A stretch of 16,387 nt of DNA from Actinomycetes bacterium (lineage in GTDB: Bacteria > Actinomycetota > Actinomycetes > Actinomycetales > Cellulomonadaceae). The stretch spans positions 1 through 16,387 of the forward strand of contig JAEYUL010000173.1 in NCBI GenBank assembly GCA_023432565.1, written 5' to 3'. The notes beneath the pieces are model-generated. The model worked only from the letters and a program-made list of their open reading frames with translations, ran no database searches and was not told where the DNA came from. This document shows, piece after piece, positions 6,657 through 14,176 of the stretch. Positions within the stretch are counted from its first letter, which is position 1, and each line of letters starts with the position of its first letter. The translations under genes and the position numbers were made by a program.

Positions 6657-7328
6657 ATGCCACCGCCTGACCTGACCTTCGTCGGGAACCTCGACCCGCG
6701 TGCCGCGCTCAGCGCGACACGACTGCTGGCCGGACTGGTGGCGTGGCCCGAGATCAGCGCGCGGTGGCAGGACGAGTCCGCGTGCGCGGGCATGTCAGTC
6801 GGCGCTCTGACGTGGCACCTGGTCAACCAGCCGCAGCGGATCGTCGAGACGCTGCTCGCGCACGACCGCGCCGACTCCCGCCTGTCCGAGCCGATCTCCG
6901 TCTCGGAGCACTACGCGCGGGCGCTGTGGATCCAGCAGGACCTTGACGGCCCCGCCAACCGTGGCGTGCGCGAACGAGGCGAGGAGCAGGCGGTCGCGGG
7001 TCCCCGGGTCGCGGCGGCGGCTGCGCAGGACACCCTGTCCCGCCTCGACGCCGTGCTGACGACCGCGCCGCCCGTGGTCGTGGTGCCGTGGACGGGTGCT
7101 GCCCTGGCGATCGAGGACTTCGTGGCGACCCGGCTGCTGGAGATCGTCGTGCACTCCGACGACCTCGCGGCGAGCATCGGCGTACCCGTGCCGCAGTTCC
7201 CGCACGAGGTGCTCTCGCCCGTGCTCACGCTGCTGACGGACACCGCGCTGCGCCGCCACGGTCAGGACGCGCTCGTGCGGACGCTCAGCCGCCCGCAGCG
7301 CGCGCCGGTGTCGGTGAGCGCGTTCTAG
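6657..7328 (+). CDS. Maleylpyruvate isomerase N-terminal / DinB-like metal-binding protein
   Basis: A 223-residue protein of the DinB/maleylpyruvate isomerase superfamily. The putative metal triad is His54 (GALTWHLV), Glu162 and His166 (RLLEIVVHSDDLA); this E-x3-H spacing is that of mycothiol-dependent maleylpyruvate isomerase. Actinobacteria use mycothiol, so a thiol-dependent transferase or isomerase role is likely, but the substrate cannot be told and no aromatic catabolism genes are nearby. The start is ATG 6657. There is no Shine-Dalgarno sequence; CACAGT (6645-6650), a poor -10 hexamer, ends 6 bases before it, so the mRNA may be leaderless. A GTG two codons earlier (6651) is possible. 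The gene converges on pflA and the two stop codons overlap in CTAG (7325-7328). Confidence 0.8.
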   Translation: MPPPDLTFVGNLDPRAALSATRLLAGLVAWPEISARWQDESACAGMSVGALTWHLVNQPQRIVETLLAHDRADSRLSEPISVSEHYARALWIQQDLDGPANRGVRERGEEQAVAGPRVAAAAAQDTLSRLDAVLTTAPPVVVVPWTGAALAIEDFVATRLLEIVVHSDDLAASIGVPVPQFPHEVLSPVLTLLTDTALRRHGQDALVRTLSRPQRAPVSVSAF

Positions 7329-8215
7329 AAGACGCGCAGCCCGCGCGCGCGGAACTGGCCGCGGACCCGCTCGACGAGCTCGGGGGTCGGCGGCTGGGTG
7401 TCGGCGAGCTCGTAGGTCAGGCCCAGCTCGGCCCACTTGTCGCGCCCCATCTGGTGGAACGGCAGGACCTCGACTCGCGTCACGCACTCGCCGAGCGAGG
7501 CGACGTAGTCGGCGACCGCGTCGACGTTGTCATCGGCGTCCGTGAGCCCTGGCACGAGGACGAACCGCACCCACACCTCGGTGTCGCCGTGCGCGGCGAG
7601 GCGGCGGCCGAACTGCAGCGTCGGCTCGAGCTCGCGGCCGGTGACCTTGCGGTAGGTCTCGGGGTCGCCCGACTTCACGTCGAGCAGGACGAGGTCGATG
7701 TCGTCGAGCATCTCGTCGGTGCAGTGCACGCCGAGGTTCCCGGACGTGTCGATCGCGGTGTGCACGTCCATCGCCTTCGCACCGCGCAGCAGCCGCCGCA
7801 CGAAGGCGGGCTGCATGAGGGGTTCTCCGCCCGAGATCGTCAGGCCACCCCCGGTGGCCTTCATCACGCCGCGGTAGCGCTTGACGCGCGCGAGGATCTC
7901 GTCGGAGCTCACGTCGGTGCCGCGACGCATCTCCATGGTGTCGGGGTTGTGGCAGTACAGGCAGCGCAGCGGGCAGCCCGACAGGAAGACCGTGAGCCTG
8001 GTGCCCGGACCGTCCACCGCGGTCACCAGCTCCCACGAGTGGACCGAGCCGATCCGGCCCTCACGCACCGCGGCGAGCCGCGCCGAGCGGTCGTCGCTCT
8101 CGGCGACCTCGAGCCCCTCGGTGCCGGCGCCCTGCACGCGCCCGTGGGCACCGCCCACGAGCGGCATCCCCAGCCCCACGACGGGAGCGCCGACCTGCTC
8201 GGTGGTCGAGCTCAT
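7325..8215 (-). CDS. pflA: Pyruvate formate-lyase activating enzyme
   Basis: A 296-residue radical-SAM enzyme that installs the glycyl radical on PflB under anoxic conditions. The [4Fe-4S] motif CPLRCLYC gives C81, C85 and C88 (CxxxCxxC), preceded by TAVDGPGTRLTVFLSG. The SAM-binding GGEP is at 129-132, followed by AIDTSGN, VLLDVKS and VRFVLVPGLTD, all typical of PflA. It has about 50 residues more at the N-terminus than E. coli PflA (246 residues); the extra part is glycine- and valine-rich with no motif I recognise. ATG 8215 is nevertheless supported by AGGAGA at 8221-8226 on this strand, 5 bases before it. It lies 85 bases downstream of pflB, with a strong hairpin between, so it is probably cotranscribed. 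Confidence 0.95.
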   Translation of the reverse strand: MSSTTEQVGAPVVGLGMPLVGGAHGRVQGAGTEGLEVAESDDRSARLAAVREGRIGSVHSWELVTAVDGPGTRLTVFLSGCPLRCLYCHNPDTMEMRRGTDVSSDEILARVKRYRGVMKATGGGLTISGGEPLMQPAFVRRLLRGAKAMDVHTAIDTSGNLGVHCTDEMLDDIDLVLLDVKSGDPETYRKVTGRELEPTLQFGRRLAAHGDTEVWVRFVLVPGLTDADDNVDAVADYVASLGECVTRVEVLPFHQMGRDKWAELGLTYELADTQPPTPELVERVRGQFRARGLRVF

Positions 8216-8254
8216 CGTCGTCTCCTCTCGTCGGGCGTAGCGGTGGTGGTCCGT

Positions 8255-8289
8255 GGGAGGGGCCGCGACCGGGCGCTACGGCCCCTCCC
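8255..8289 (-). terminator. 11-bp hairpin between pflB and pflA (attenuator or mRNA-stabilising stem)
   Basis: GGGAGGGGCCG (8255-8265) pairs perfectly with CGGCCCCTCCC (8279-8289) around a 13-base loop. On the minus strand it begins 11 bases after the pflB stop codon and ends 29 bases before the pflA ribosome-binding site. No T-run follows, so it may act as a partial terminator or as a 3' stabiliser of pflB mRNA. Either would keep the activase scarcer than the lyase. Position and pairing are direct; the function is inferred. Confidence 0.55.
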
Positions 8290-8300
8290 GCGGGTGTCGA

Positions 8301-10574
8301 TCAGACCGCGCCGTGGAAGGTGCGGGACAGCACGTCGAGCTGCTGCTCGCGGGTCAGCCGGACGAAGTTCACCGCGTAGCCGCTCACCCGGATCGTGAGC
8401 TGCGGGTAGTTCTCCGGGTTCTCCATGGCGTCCAGGAGCGTCTCACGGTTCAGCACGTTGATGTTCATGTGGTAACCGCTCGACAGCGTGTACGCGTCCA
8501 GGAGGCCGACGAGGTTGGCGACCTGCTCCTCACGCGTGCGGCCCAGGCCCGAGGGCACGACCGTCGACGTGAGCGAGATGCCGTCCTGGGCCTCGGAGTA
8601 CGGCAGCTTCGCGACGGACAGGGCCGAGGCGAGCATGCCGTGCGTGTCGCGCCCGTTCATCGGGTTGGCACCCGGGGCGAACGGCTCGCCACGACGACGC
8701 CCGTCGGGCGTCGAGCCCGTGGCCTTGCCGTAGACGACGTTCGAGGTGATCGTCAGCACGGACTGCGTGTGCAGCGCGTTGCGGTACGTCGGGTACTGAC
8801 GGATCTTGCGCATGAACGTCTCGACGAGGTAGACCGCGATCTCGTCGGCACGGTCGTCGTCGTTGCCGTACGTCGGGAAGTCGCCCTCGACCTGGTACTC
8901 GGTGACCAGACCGTCAGCCGTGCGCAGCGCACGTACCTTGGCGTACTTGATGGCCGACAGCGAGTCCGCCACGACCGACATGCCGGCGATGCCGCAGGCC
9001 ATGGTCCGCAGGACCTCGCGGTCGTGCAGCGCCATCTCGATGCGCTCGTACGCGTACTTGTCGTGCATGTAGTGCACGCAGTTCAGCGCGTCGACGTAGG
9101 TCTGCGCGAGCCAGTCCATGGTCTTGTCGAACTTCGCCATGACGTCGTCGTAGTCGAGGAACTCGCCCTCGACCGGTGCGGACACCGGCGCGACCTGCTT
9201 GCCCGTGACCTCGTCGCGCCCGCCGTTGATGGCGTACAGCAGCGCCTTGGCGAGGTTCACGCGAGCACCGAAGAACTGCATCTGCTTGCCGACGCGCATC
9301 GGCGAGACGCAGCACGCAATCGCGGCGTCGTCGCCCCAGTCGGCGCGGATGAGGTCGTCCGACTCGTACTGCACGGCCGAGGTGTCGATCGAGACCTGCG
9401 CGCAGTACTTCTTGAAGCCCTCGGGCAGCGCGTCGCTCCAGAACACCGTCATGTTCGGCTCGGGCGCCGGGCCGAGGTTGTACAGCGTCTGCAGGAACCG
9501 GAACGAGGTCTTGGTGACGAGCGGACGCCCGTCCTCACCCATGCCACCGATGGACTCGGTGACCCAGGTCGGGTCGCCCGAGAACAGGTTGTCGTACTCC
9601 GGGGTGCGCAGGAAGCGCACGATCCGCAGCTTGATGACGAAGTCGTCGATGATCTCCTGCGCCTGCTCCTCGGTGAGGACGCCGGCCTGCAGGTCACGGT
9701 CGAGGAAGATGTCGAGGAAGGTCGAGGTGCGGCCCAGCGACATCGCCGCGCCGTTCTGCTCCTTGACGGCGGCCAGGTAGCCGAAGTACAGCCACTGCAC
9801 GGCCTCGCGGCCGTTGGTCGCGGGCTGGGAGATGTCGTAGCCGTACGACGCGGCCATCGTCTTGAGCTCGTTCAGCGCGCGGATCTGCTCGGCGAGCTCC
9901 TCGCGGGCACGGATGACGTCCTCGACCGAACGCTCCATGTCGAGCTCGGCCTTCTCGAGCTTCTTCGCGGCGATCAGGGCGTCGACGCCGTACAGCGCGA
10001 CACGGCGGTAGTCGCCGATGATGCGGCCGCGGCCGTACGCGTCCGGCAGGCCGGTGATGATGTGCGACGAGCGCGCGGCGCGCACGTCAGGCGGGTACAC
10101 GTCGAAGACGCCGTCGTTGTGCGTCTTGCGGTACTTGGTGAAGATCTCGGTGACGATCGGGTCGGCCTCGTAGCCGTAGGTGTCCAGCGACGTCTGCACC
10201 ATGCGGTAGCCGCCGTTGGGCATGATCGCCCGCTTCAGGGGGGCGTCGGTCTGCAGGCCGACGATGACCTCGTCGCCCTCGGAGATGTAACCGGGGGCGT
10301 GCGACGTGATGGTCGAGGGCTTGGAGGCGTCGACGTCGTAGACACCCTTGGCGCGCTCCTCGGGGAACATCGCGGAGAGCTTGGCCCAGATGCCGGTGGT
10401 CCGCTCGGTGGGTCCGGCGAGGAATGCGGAGTCGCCCGTGTAGGGCGTGTAGTTCCGCTGGATGAAGTCCCGCACGTCGACGTGGTCGACCCACGGCCCG
10501 GTGACGAACCCCTCCCATGCTGCAGGCATCGTTGCCTCGAGGTTCTCGGTACCGGGTACGGCCGTCGTGGACAT
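8301..10574 (-). CDS. pflB: Formate acetyltransferase (pyruvate formate-lyase)
   Basis: A 757-residue glycyl-radical enzyme that converts pyruvate and CoA to acetyl-CoA and formate in anaerobic metabolism. The adjacent catalytic cysteines C421 and C422 lie in AIACCVSPMRVGKQMQFFGAR, and the radical glycine G732 is in the C-terminal RVSGYAVNFVRLTREQQ. Length matches E. coli PflB (760). The N-terminus has the family YTPYTGDSAFLAGPTERT segment. ATG 10574 is chosen over an upstream in-frame start at 10622 because AAGGAG (10580-10585 on this strand) stands 5 bases before it and because 10622 would lie within or upstream of the predicted promoter. The activase gene follows immediately. Being oxygen-sensitive, it implies anoxic phases in the organism's life. 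Confidence 0.97.
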   Translation of the reverse strand: MSTTAVPGTENLEATMPAAWEGFVTGPWVDHVDVRDFIQRNYTPYTGDSAFLAGPTERTTGIWAKLSAMFPEERAKGVYDVDASKPSTITSHAPGYISEGDEVIVGLQTDAPLKRAIMPNGGYRMVQTSLDTYGYEADPIVTEIFTKYRKTHNDGVFDVYPPDVRAARSSHIITGLPDAYGRGRIIGDYRRVALYGVDALIAAKKLEKAELDMERSVEDVIRAREELAEQIRALNELKTMAASYGYDISQPATNGREAVQWLYFGYLAAVKEQNGAAMSLGRTSTFLDIFLDRDLQAGVLTEEQAQEIIDDFVIKLRIVRFLRTPEYDNLFSGDPTWVTESIGGMGEDGRPLVTKTSFRFLQTLYNLGPAPEPNMTVFWSDALPEGFKKYCAQVSIDTSAVQYESDDLIRADWGDDAAIACCVSPMRVGKQMQFFGARVNLAKALLYAINGGRDEVTGKQVAPVSAPVEGEFLDYDDVMAKFDKTMDWLAQTYVDALNCVHYMHDKYAYERIEMALHDREVLRTMACGIAGMSVVADSLSAIKYAKVRALRTADGLVTEYQVEGDFPTYGNDDDRADEIAVYLVETFMRKIRQYPTYRNALHTQSVLTITSNVVYGKATGSTPDGRRRGEPFAPGANPMNGRDTHGMLASALSVAKLPYSEAQDGISLTSTVVPSGLGRTREEQVANLVGLLDAYTLSSGYHMNINVLNRETLLDAMENPENYPQLTIRVSGYAVNFVRLTREQQLDVLSRTFHGAV

Positions 10575-10608
10575 CTGCGCTCCTTGTGGAATCGGGTCCG
10601 ATGACTCG

Positions 10609-10637
10609 AACCTAGAGAGCAATTGATGGGATGTCTC
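10609..10637 (-). promoter_or_regulatory. Predicted pflBA promoter
   Basis: On the minus strand GAGACA (10637-10632) and TAGGTT (10614-10609) stand 17 bases apart, the ideal spacing for the main sigma factor. The -10 fits TAnnnT and the -35 shares GACA with TTGACA. Transcription would begin near 10602, leaving a leader of about 28 bases that contains the AAGGAG ribosome-binding site. Confidence 0.45.
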
Positions 10638-10654
10638 GGGACCTAGGGCCCGAG
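10635..10654. promoter_or_regulatory. 20-bp imperfect palindrome over the pflB -35 region
   Basis: CTCGGG (10635-10640) and CCCGAG (10649-10654) flank CCTAGG (10642-10647), itself a palindrome. Over 20 bases only one symmetric pair (10641 with 10648) fails to match. The repeat overlaps the predicted -35 hexamer of pflB. This suits a repressor site, but since dxs transcription comes from the same side it could instead be the dxs terminator stem. It does not look like the Rex or FNR/Crp consensus as I know them. Confidence 0.45.
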
Positions 10655-10706
10655 GGGCGTGACCAGGGCCTTCTCCCGGGTGTTCGGGACGGAGCCACCA
10701 GGGACC

Positions 10707-12596
10707 TCAGTCCCGGGTGAGAGCGCTCACCACGTCCCGCGTGATGTCCTCGGGCGTCAGGCGCAGGGCCTCGACGAGCTGGTCACGGGACGCGTGCGGC
10801 AGGAACTCGCGCGGGATGCCGAACGCCTGCACGGGCGTCGTGATCCCGTGCTCGGCAGCCCGCTGCGCGACGTGCGCGCCGATACCGCCGTCGGCGAGAC
10901 CGTCCTCGATCGTCACGGCGTGGTCGTGGTCGCCGACGAGCTTGGTGAGCGCCGCGGGGATCGGCAGGACCCACCGCGGGTCGACGACCGTCACCGCCAG
11001 ACCGTGCGTCGCGAGCGCCTCGCCCACGCGCAGGGCGCAGCCGACCATCGCCCCCACGCCCACGACGAGCACGCGGCGCGCACCCTGGCCGGGACCGTCG
11101 TGCCGGGCGAGCACGTCGACGCCGTCCACGTCCTCGACGGCCGGGATCTCGTCCACCAGCGGGCTCTTCGGGTACCGCACCACCGTGGGCGCGTCGTCGA
11201 CGTCGACCGCCTCGCGCAGCGCGGTCCGCAGCGTCGGCTCGTCACGCGGCGCCGCGAGGCGCAGCCCGGGCACCATCGCGAGCATCGCCATGTCCCACAT
11301 GCCGTTGTGGCTCGCGCCGTCGTCGCCCGTCAGGCCGGCCCGGTCGAGCACGAACGTGACGCCCTCGCGGTGGAGCGCGACGTCCATGAGGACCTGGTCG
11401 AAGGCGCGGTTGAGGAACGTCGCGTACACGGCGACCACCGGGTGCAGCCCACCGAACGCCATGCCAGCCGCCGACGTGGCCGCGTGCTGCTCGGCGATGC
11501 CGACGTCGAACACACGGTCGGGGAACTCCGCCGCGAACGGCGCCAGGCCCACCGGCTGCAGCATGGCTGCGGTGATCGCCACCACGTCCGGCCGGCGCCG
11601 GCCGATCCGCACGATCTCGTCGGCGAAGACGCTGGTCCAGCCGAACCGCGACGGCGCGACCGGCAGGCCCGTCTCGGGGTGGATCACGCCGACCGCGTGG
11701 AACCGGTCCGCGACGTCCTGCTCGGCGGGCGTGTAGCCGCGCCCCTTCTCCGTGATGACGTGGACGATCACCGGGCCGCCGAACGCCTGCGCACGCCGCA
11801 GCGCGCGCTCCACAGCCGGCTCGTCGTGGCCGTCGATCGGGCCGACGTACTTCAGGCCGAGGTCCTCGAACAGCCCCTGCGGCAGGACGACGTCCTTGAT
11901 GCCCTTCTTCAGCCCGTGCAGCGCGTCGTACGCGAGGCGGCCGGGCGGCCCCGATCGCTTGAGCGTCCGCTTGCCCCACGACAGGACGTTCTCGTAGCCC
12001 TGAGTGGTGCGCAGCGTGTCGAGGTGCAGCGCCAGCCCGCCGATCGTGGGGGCGTACGAGCGGCCGTTGTCGTTGACCACGACGACGAGCCGACGGTCCT
12101 GGCCCTCCGCGATGTTGTTGAGCGCCTCCCAGGCCATGCCGCCCGTGAGCGCGCCGTCGCCGATGACGGCGACCACGTGGCGGTCGGAGCGGCCCTGCAG
12201 CTCGTTGGCCTTGGCGATCCCGTCGGCCCAGCTGAGCGCCGTGGACGCGTGCGAGTTCTCGACGACGTCGTGCTCGGACTCGCTGCGACTCGGGTAGCCG
12301 GACAGGCCGTCGCGCCGTCGGAGCTCGGCGAAGTCGCGCCGACCGGTCAGCAGCTTGTGCACGTACGACTGGTGCCCGGTGTCGAACACGAGCGTGTCGC
12401 GCGGCGACTCGAAGACACGGTGCAGCGCGATCGTGAGCTCGACCACGCCGAGGTTGGGCCCGAGGTGACCGCCCGTGCGCGAGACCTGGTCCACCAGGAA
12501 CGTGCGGATCTCCTGGGCGAGCGCACCGAGCTGCGCAGGGCTCAGCGCGCGCACGTCCGCCGGGGTGCGCACACGCGACAACAGCGACCTACTCAC
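10707..12596 (-). CDS. dxs: 1-deoxy-D-xylulose-5-phosphate synthase
   Basis: A 629-residue thiamine-diphosphate enzyme that condenses pyruvate and glyceraldehyde 3-phosphate, the first step of the MEP isoprenoid pathway. Its features are HLGPNLGVVELTIALH (from 44), DTGHQSYVHKLLTGR (from 72), the cofactor-binding GDGALTGG (from 146) with N160/N161, and E369 in DVGIAEQH, equivalent to the catalytic Glu370 of E. coli. The pyrimidine-binding segment with YATFLNRAFDQ and a C-terminal transketolase domain follow. Length is normal (E. coli 620). Start is GTG 12596, with GGGAGG (12602-12607) 5 bases before it. It lies 39 bases after the DUF4126 gene and may share its transcript. The pflB gene downstream has its own predicted promoter, so linkage to fermentation is probably accidental. 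Confidence 0.96.
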   Translation of the reverse strand: MSRSLLSRVRTPADVRALSPAQLGALAQEIRTFLVDQVSRTGGHLGPNLGVVELTIALHRVFESPRDTLVFDTGHQSYVHKLLTGRRDFAELRRRDGLSGYPSRSESEHDVVENSHASTALSWADGIAKANELQGRSDRHVVAVIGDGALTGGMAWEALNNIAEGQDRRLVVVVNDNGRSYAPTIGGLALHLDTLRTTQGYENVLSWGKRTLKRSGPPGRLAYDALHGLKKGIKDVVLPQGLFEDLGLKYVGPIDGHDEPAVERALRRAQAFGGPVIVHVITEKGRGYTPAEQDVADRFHAVGVIHPETGLPVAPSRFGWTSVFADEIVRIGRRRPDVVAITAAMLQPVGLAPFAAEFPDRVFDVGIAEQHAATSAAGMAFGGLHPVVAVYATFLNRAFDQVLMDVALHREGVTFVLDRAGLTGDDGASHNGMWDMAMLAMVPGLRLAAPRDEPTLRTALREAVDVDDAPTVVRYPKSPLVDEIPAVEDVDGVDVLARHDGPGQGARRVLVVGVGAMVGCALRVGEALATHGLAVTVVDPRWVLPIPAALTKLVGDHDHAVTIEDGLADGGIGAHVAQRAAEHGITTPVQAFGIPREFLPHASRDQLVEALRLTPEDITRDVVSALTRD

Positions 12597-12635
12597 GCGC
12601 GCCTCCCACGTCCCTTCGACGACCGACGTCCCACT

Positions 12636-13223
12636 CTAGGCCGCCTGCGTCGCACGCCGCGCTCTGCGCAGGCGTCGGCGCACCGTGACGAACGCGACCA
12701 CGAGCGCGACGAGCAGGACGAGCACGAGCAGCGGCACGAACACCGCGGCCAGGCTCAGACCGACCGACGCCCCGTCCTCGACGGTCGACGCCACCGGCGC
12801 GCCGAGGCCGGCCGTGGCGCCGTTGATGACCGGACGCACGCCGGCCTTGCCCGCGTGCACGACCGCCGCCAGGACCACACCCGCGGCGAACGGGACCCAC
12901 GGGTTGTCCTGCACCCAGGTGGACTGCTCGAGGTCCGCCGCGGCCGCCGTCGCCGCGAAGACCACACCTCCCGACAGGGGCCGCAGGGCTGTCTGGATCA
13001 GGTCGTTGACGGAGTCCACGGCCGGGACCTTGTCGAGCACGACGTCCACGAGGAGCAGGGCCGCCCCGATCCCGAGCGCCCACCACGACTGGATCCACTC
13101 CAGGCCGTCGGGCAGCACCACGACGTCCGTGAGCCGCGCCAGCAGGCCCACGACGAGGAACGGGATGTAGGCGTTGAGGCCCGCCGCCGTCGACAGTCCG
13201 ATCCCGGTGAGCGCCACGAGCAT
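12636..13223 (-). CDS. DUF4126 family membrane protein
   Basis: A 195-residue integral membrane protein. Hydrophobic segments lie at about 3-30 (GIGLSTAAGLNAYIPFLVVGLL), 48-66, 84-97, 107-125 and 152-182. The last is followed by an arginine-rich tail (VRRRLRRARRATQAA) that should stay in the cytoplasm. The GLSTAAGLNAYIPFL opening and HAGKAGVRPVINGATAGLG block identify DUF4126, whose function is not known. ATG 13223 is supported by TAGGGT on the minus strand (13235-13230), 6 bases upstream, with no Shine-Dalgarno sequence, so translation is probably leaderless. It is divergent from the hydrolase gene across 64 bases and precedes dxs by 39 bases. A link to isoprenoid metabolism is possible but unsupported. 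Confidence 0.82.
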   Translation of the reverse strand: MLVALTGIGLSTAAGLNAYIPFLVVGLLARLTDVVVLPDGLEWIQSWWALGIGAALLLVDVVLDKVPAVDSVNDLIQTALRPLSGGVVFAATAAAADLEQSTWVQDNPWVPFAAGVVLAAVVHAGKAGVRPVINGATAGLGAPVASTVEDGASVGLSLAAVFVPLLVLVLLVALVVAFVTVRRRLRRARRATQAA

Positions 13224-13235
13224 GGCTGGACCCTA
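13224..13235 (-). promoter_or_regulatory. -10 element of a leaderless promoter for DUF4126
   Basis: On the minus strand TAGGGT (13235-13230) is followed by six bases and then the ATG at 13223. This matches the TAnnnT pattern and the spacing seen before the RNase D gene. Confidence 0.45.
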
Positions 13236-13274
13236 CCGAGCGCGCCCTGCTCGCGCCCCGGGGAGCTGCCCGCC

Positions 13275-13288
13275 CATACTCGGCGGCA
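13275..13288 (+). promoter_or_regulatory. -10 element of a leaderless promoter for the alpha/beta hydrolase
   Basis: CATACT (13275-13280) resembles a TATACT -10 hexamer and ends 7 bases before ATG 13288. It lies back to back with the DUF4126 promoter in the 64-base divergent gap. It favours ATG 13288 over an in-frame upstream start at 13174, which would run through the DUF4126 coding region. Confidence 0.45.
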
Positions 13289-14112
13289 TGCGCAGCACCT
13301 CGATCACGATCGACCTGCCCGACGGCCGCGTCCTGCGCGCGCACGCCTCGGCCGGCGAGCCGGACCGAGGCGTCCTCGTGTGGCACCACGGGACGCCCCA
13401 GTCGGGTGAGCTCCTGACGCCCGTCGTGCAGGCTGCTGCCCGTCGCAGGCTGCGGGTCGTCTCGTACGGCCGCCCGTCGTACGGCGGGTCGTCGCCGCGT
13501 CCCGGTCGCGACGTCGCGTCGGCGGCCGCCGACGTGCGGGCCGTGCTGGACGCGTTCGAGGTCCCCCGCGCGGCCTTCGTCGGCGCGTCGGGCGGCGGAC
13601 CGCACGCGCTGGCGTGCGGCGCGCTGCTCGGCGAGCGCGCCACGGCCGTCGTGAGCATCGCCGGGCCCGCGCCGCTCGACGGCTTCGACTGGTCGTCCGG
13701 CATGGCCGACGACACCCCGCTGCGCACCGCCCAGCGAGGCCGCGACGCGCGCGCCGCACTGCGCGACGACGACGGCGTCGCGGGATTCGTGGAGGCGGAC
13801 TGGCAGGCGCTGCGTGGTTCCTGGGCCGCCCTGGGCGCGGACGCCGAGCCCGCGGGCGAGGCGTGGCCCGACGGGGTCGTCGACGACGACGTCGCACTCG
13901 CCGGGCCGTGGGGCGTGTCCCCCGCGGACGTGCGGGTACCCGTCCTGCTCGTGCACGGCGGGCTGGACCGTGTCGTCCCGCCGAGCCACGGCCGACGCCT
14001 GCTCGAGCTGCTGCCCGACGCCCAGCTCTGGCTGCGTCCGCGCGACGGTCACGTGTCGGTGCTGCGCGCGCTCCCGGTCTCGCTCGACTGGCTCGTCGAC
14101 CTCGGCCGCTGA
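13288..14112 (+). CDS. Alpha/beta-fold hydrolase
   Basis: A 274-residue alpha/beta hydrolase with the whole catalytic layout: an oxyanion-hole HHGTPQSG (33-40), the nucleophile elbow VGASGGGPHA with Ser101, Asp227 in LLVHGGLDRVVP and His255 in RDGHVSV. A cap region fills about 130-205. No signal peptide is seen, so it is cytoplasmic. The family covers esterases, lipases, C-C hydrolases and haloperoxidase-like enzymes; nothing here or in the neighbours names a substrate. The length and HHGTP start are typical of many actinobacterial paralogues. It is probably leaderless. It is followed by guaB1, which has its own predicted promoter, so the two are not clearly an operon. Confidence 0.88.
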   Translation: MRSTSITIDLPDGRVLRAHASAGEPDRGVLVWHHGTPQSGELLTPVVQAAARRRLRVVSYGRPSYGGSSPRPGRDVASAAADVRAVLDAFEVPRAAFVGASGGGPHALACGALLGERATAVVSIAGPAPLDGFDWSSGMADDTPLRTAQRGRDARAALRDDDGVAGFVEADWQALRGSWAALGADAEPAGEAWPDGVVDDDVALAGPWGVSPADVRVPVLLVHGGLDRVVPPSHGRRLLELLPDAQLWLRPRDGHVSVLRALPVSLDWLVDLGR

Positions 14113-14124
14113 CACGCGCACGAG

Positions 14125-14149
14125 CCCGGGCTGCCGCGGCGGCCCCGGG
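14125..14149 (+). terminator. Inverted repeat between hydrolase and guaB1, weak terminator candidate
   Basis: CCCGGG at 14125-14130 and again at 14144-14149 can pair across 13 bases. It starts 12 bases after the hydrolase stop and abuts the guaB1 -10 hexamer. At this GC content such pairing is only suggestive. Confidence 0.28.
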
Positions 14150-14176
14150 TACGATGCGCCGGAAAGGGGGAAACCG
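14150..14176 (+). promoter_or_regulatory. guaB1 -10 element and ribosome-binding site
   Basis: TACGAT (14150-14155) is a good -10 hexamer, and AAAGGGGG (14163-14170) is a clear Shine-Dalgarno sequence 6 bases before ATG 14177. The leader would be only about 15 bases. This contrasts with the leaderless neighbours and fixes the guaB1 start. Confidence 0.55.

Noticed and set aside
10575..10622. Upstream in-frame start for PflB at 10622
   Set aside because: It would place the start within the predicted promoter, whereas ATG 10574 has AAGGAG at 5 bases and matches the family N-terminus.
10635..10654. Rex (redox sensor) operator upstream of pflB
   Set aside because: The dyad is GC-rich and lacks the TTGTGAA-type half-sites of Rex, so it is reported only as an unassigned palindrome.
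8253..13409. Two very long plus-strand frames (8253-10604 and 10659-13409) opposite pflB, dxs and DUF4126
   Set aside because: The translations are repetitive Arg/Val/Asp/His-rich and show no domain, while the minus strand encodes unmistakable PflB and Dxs.
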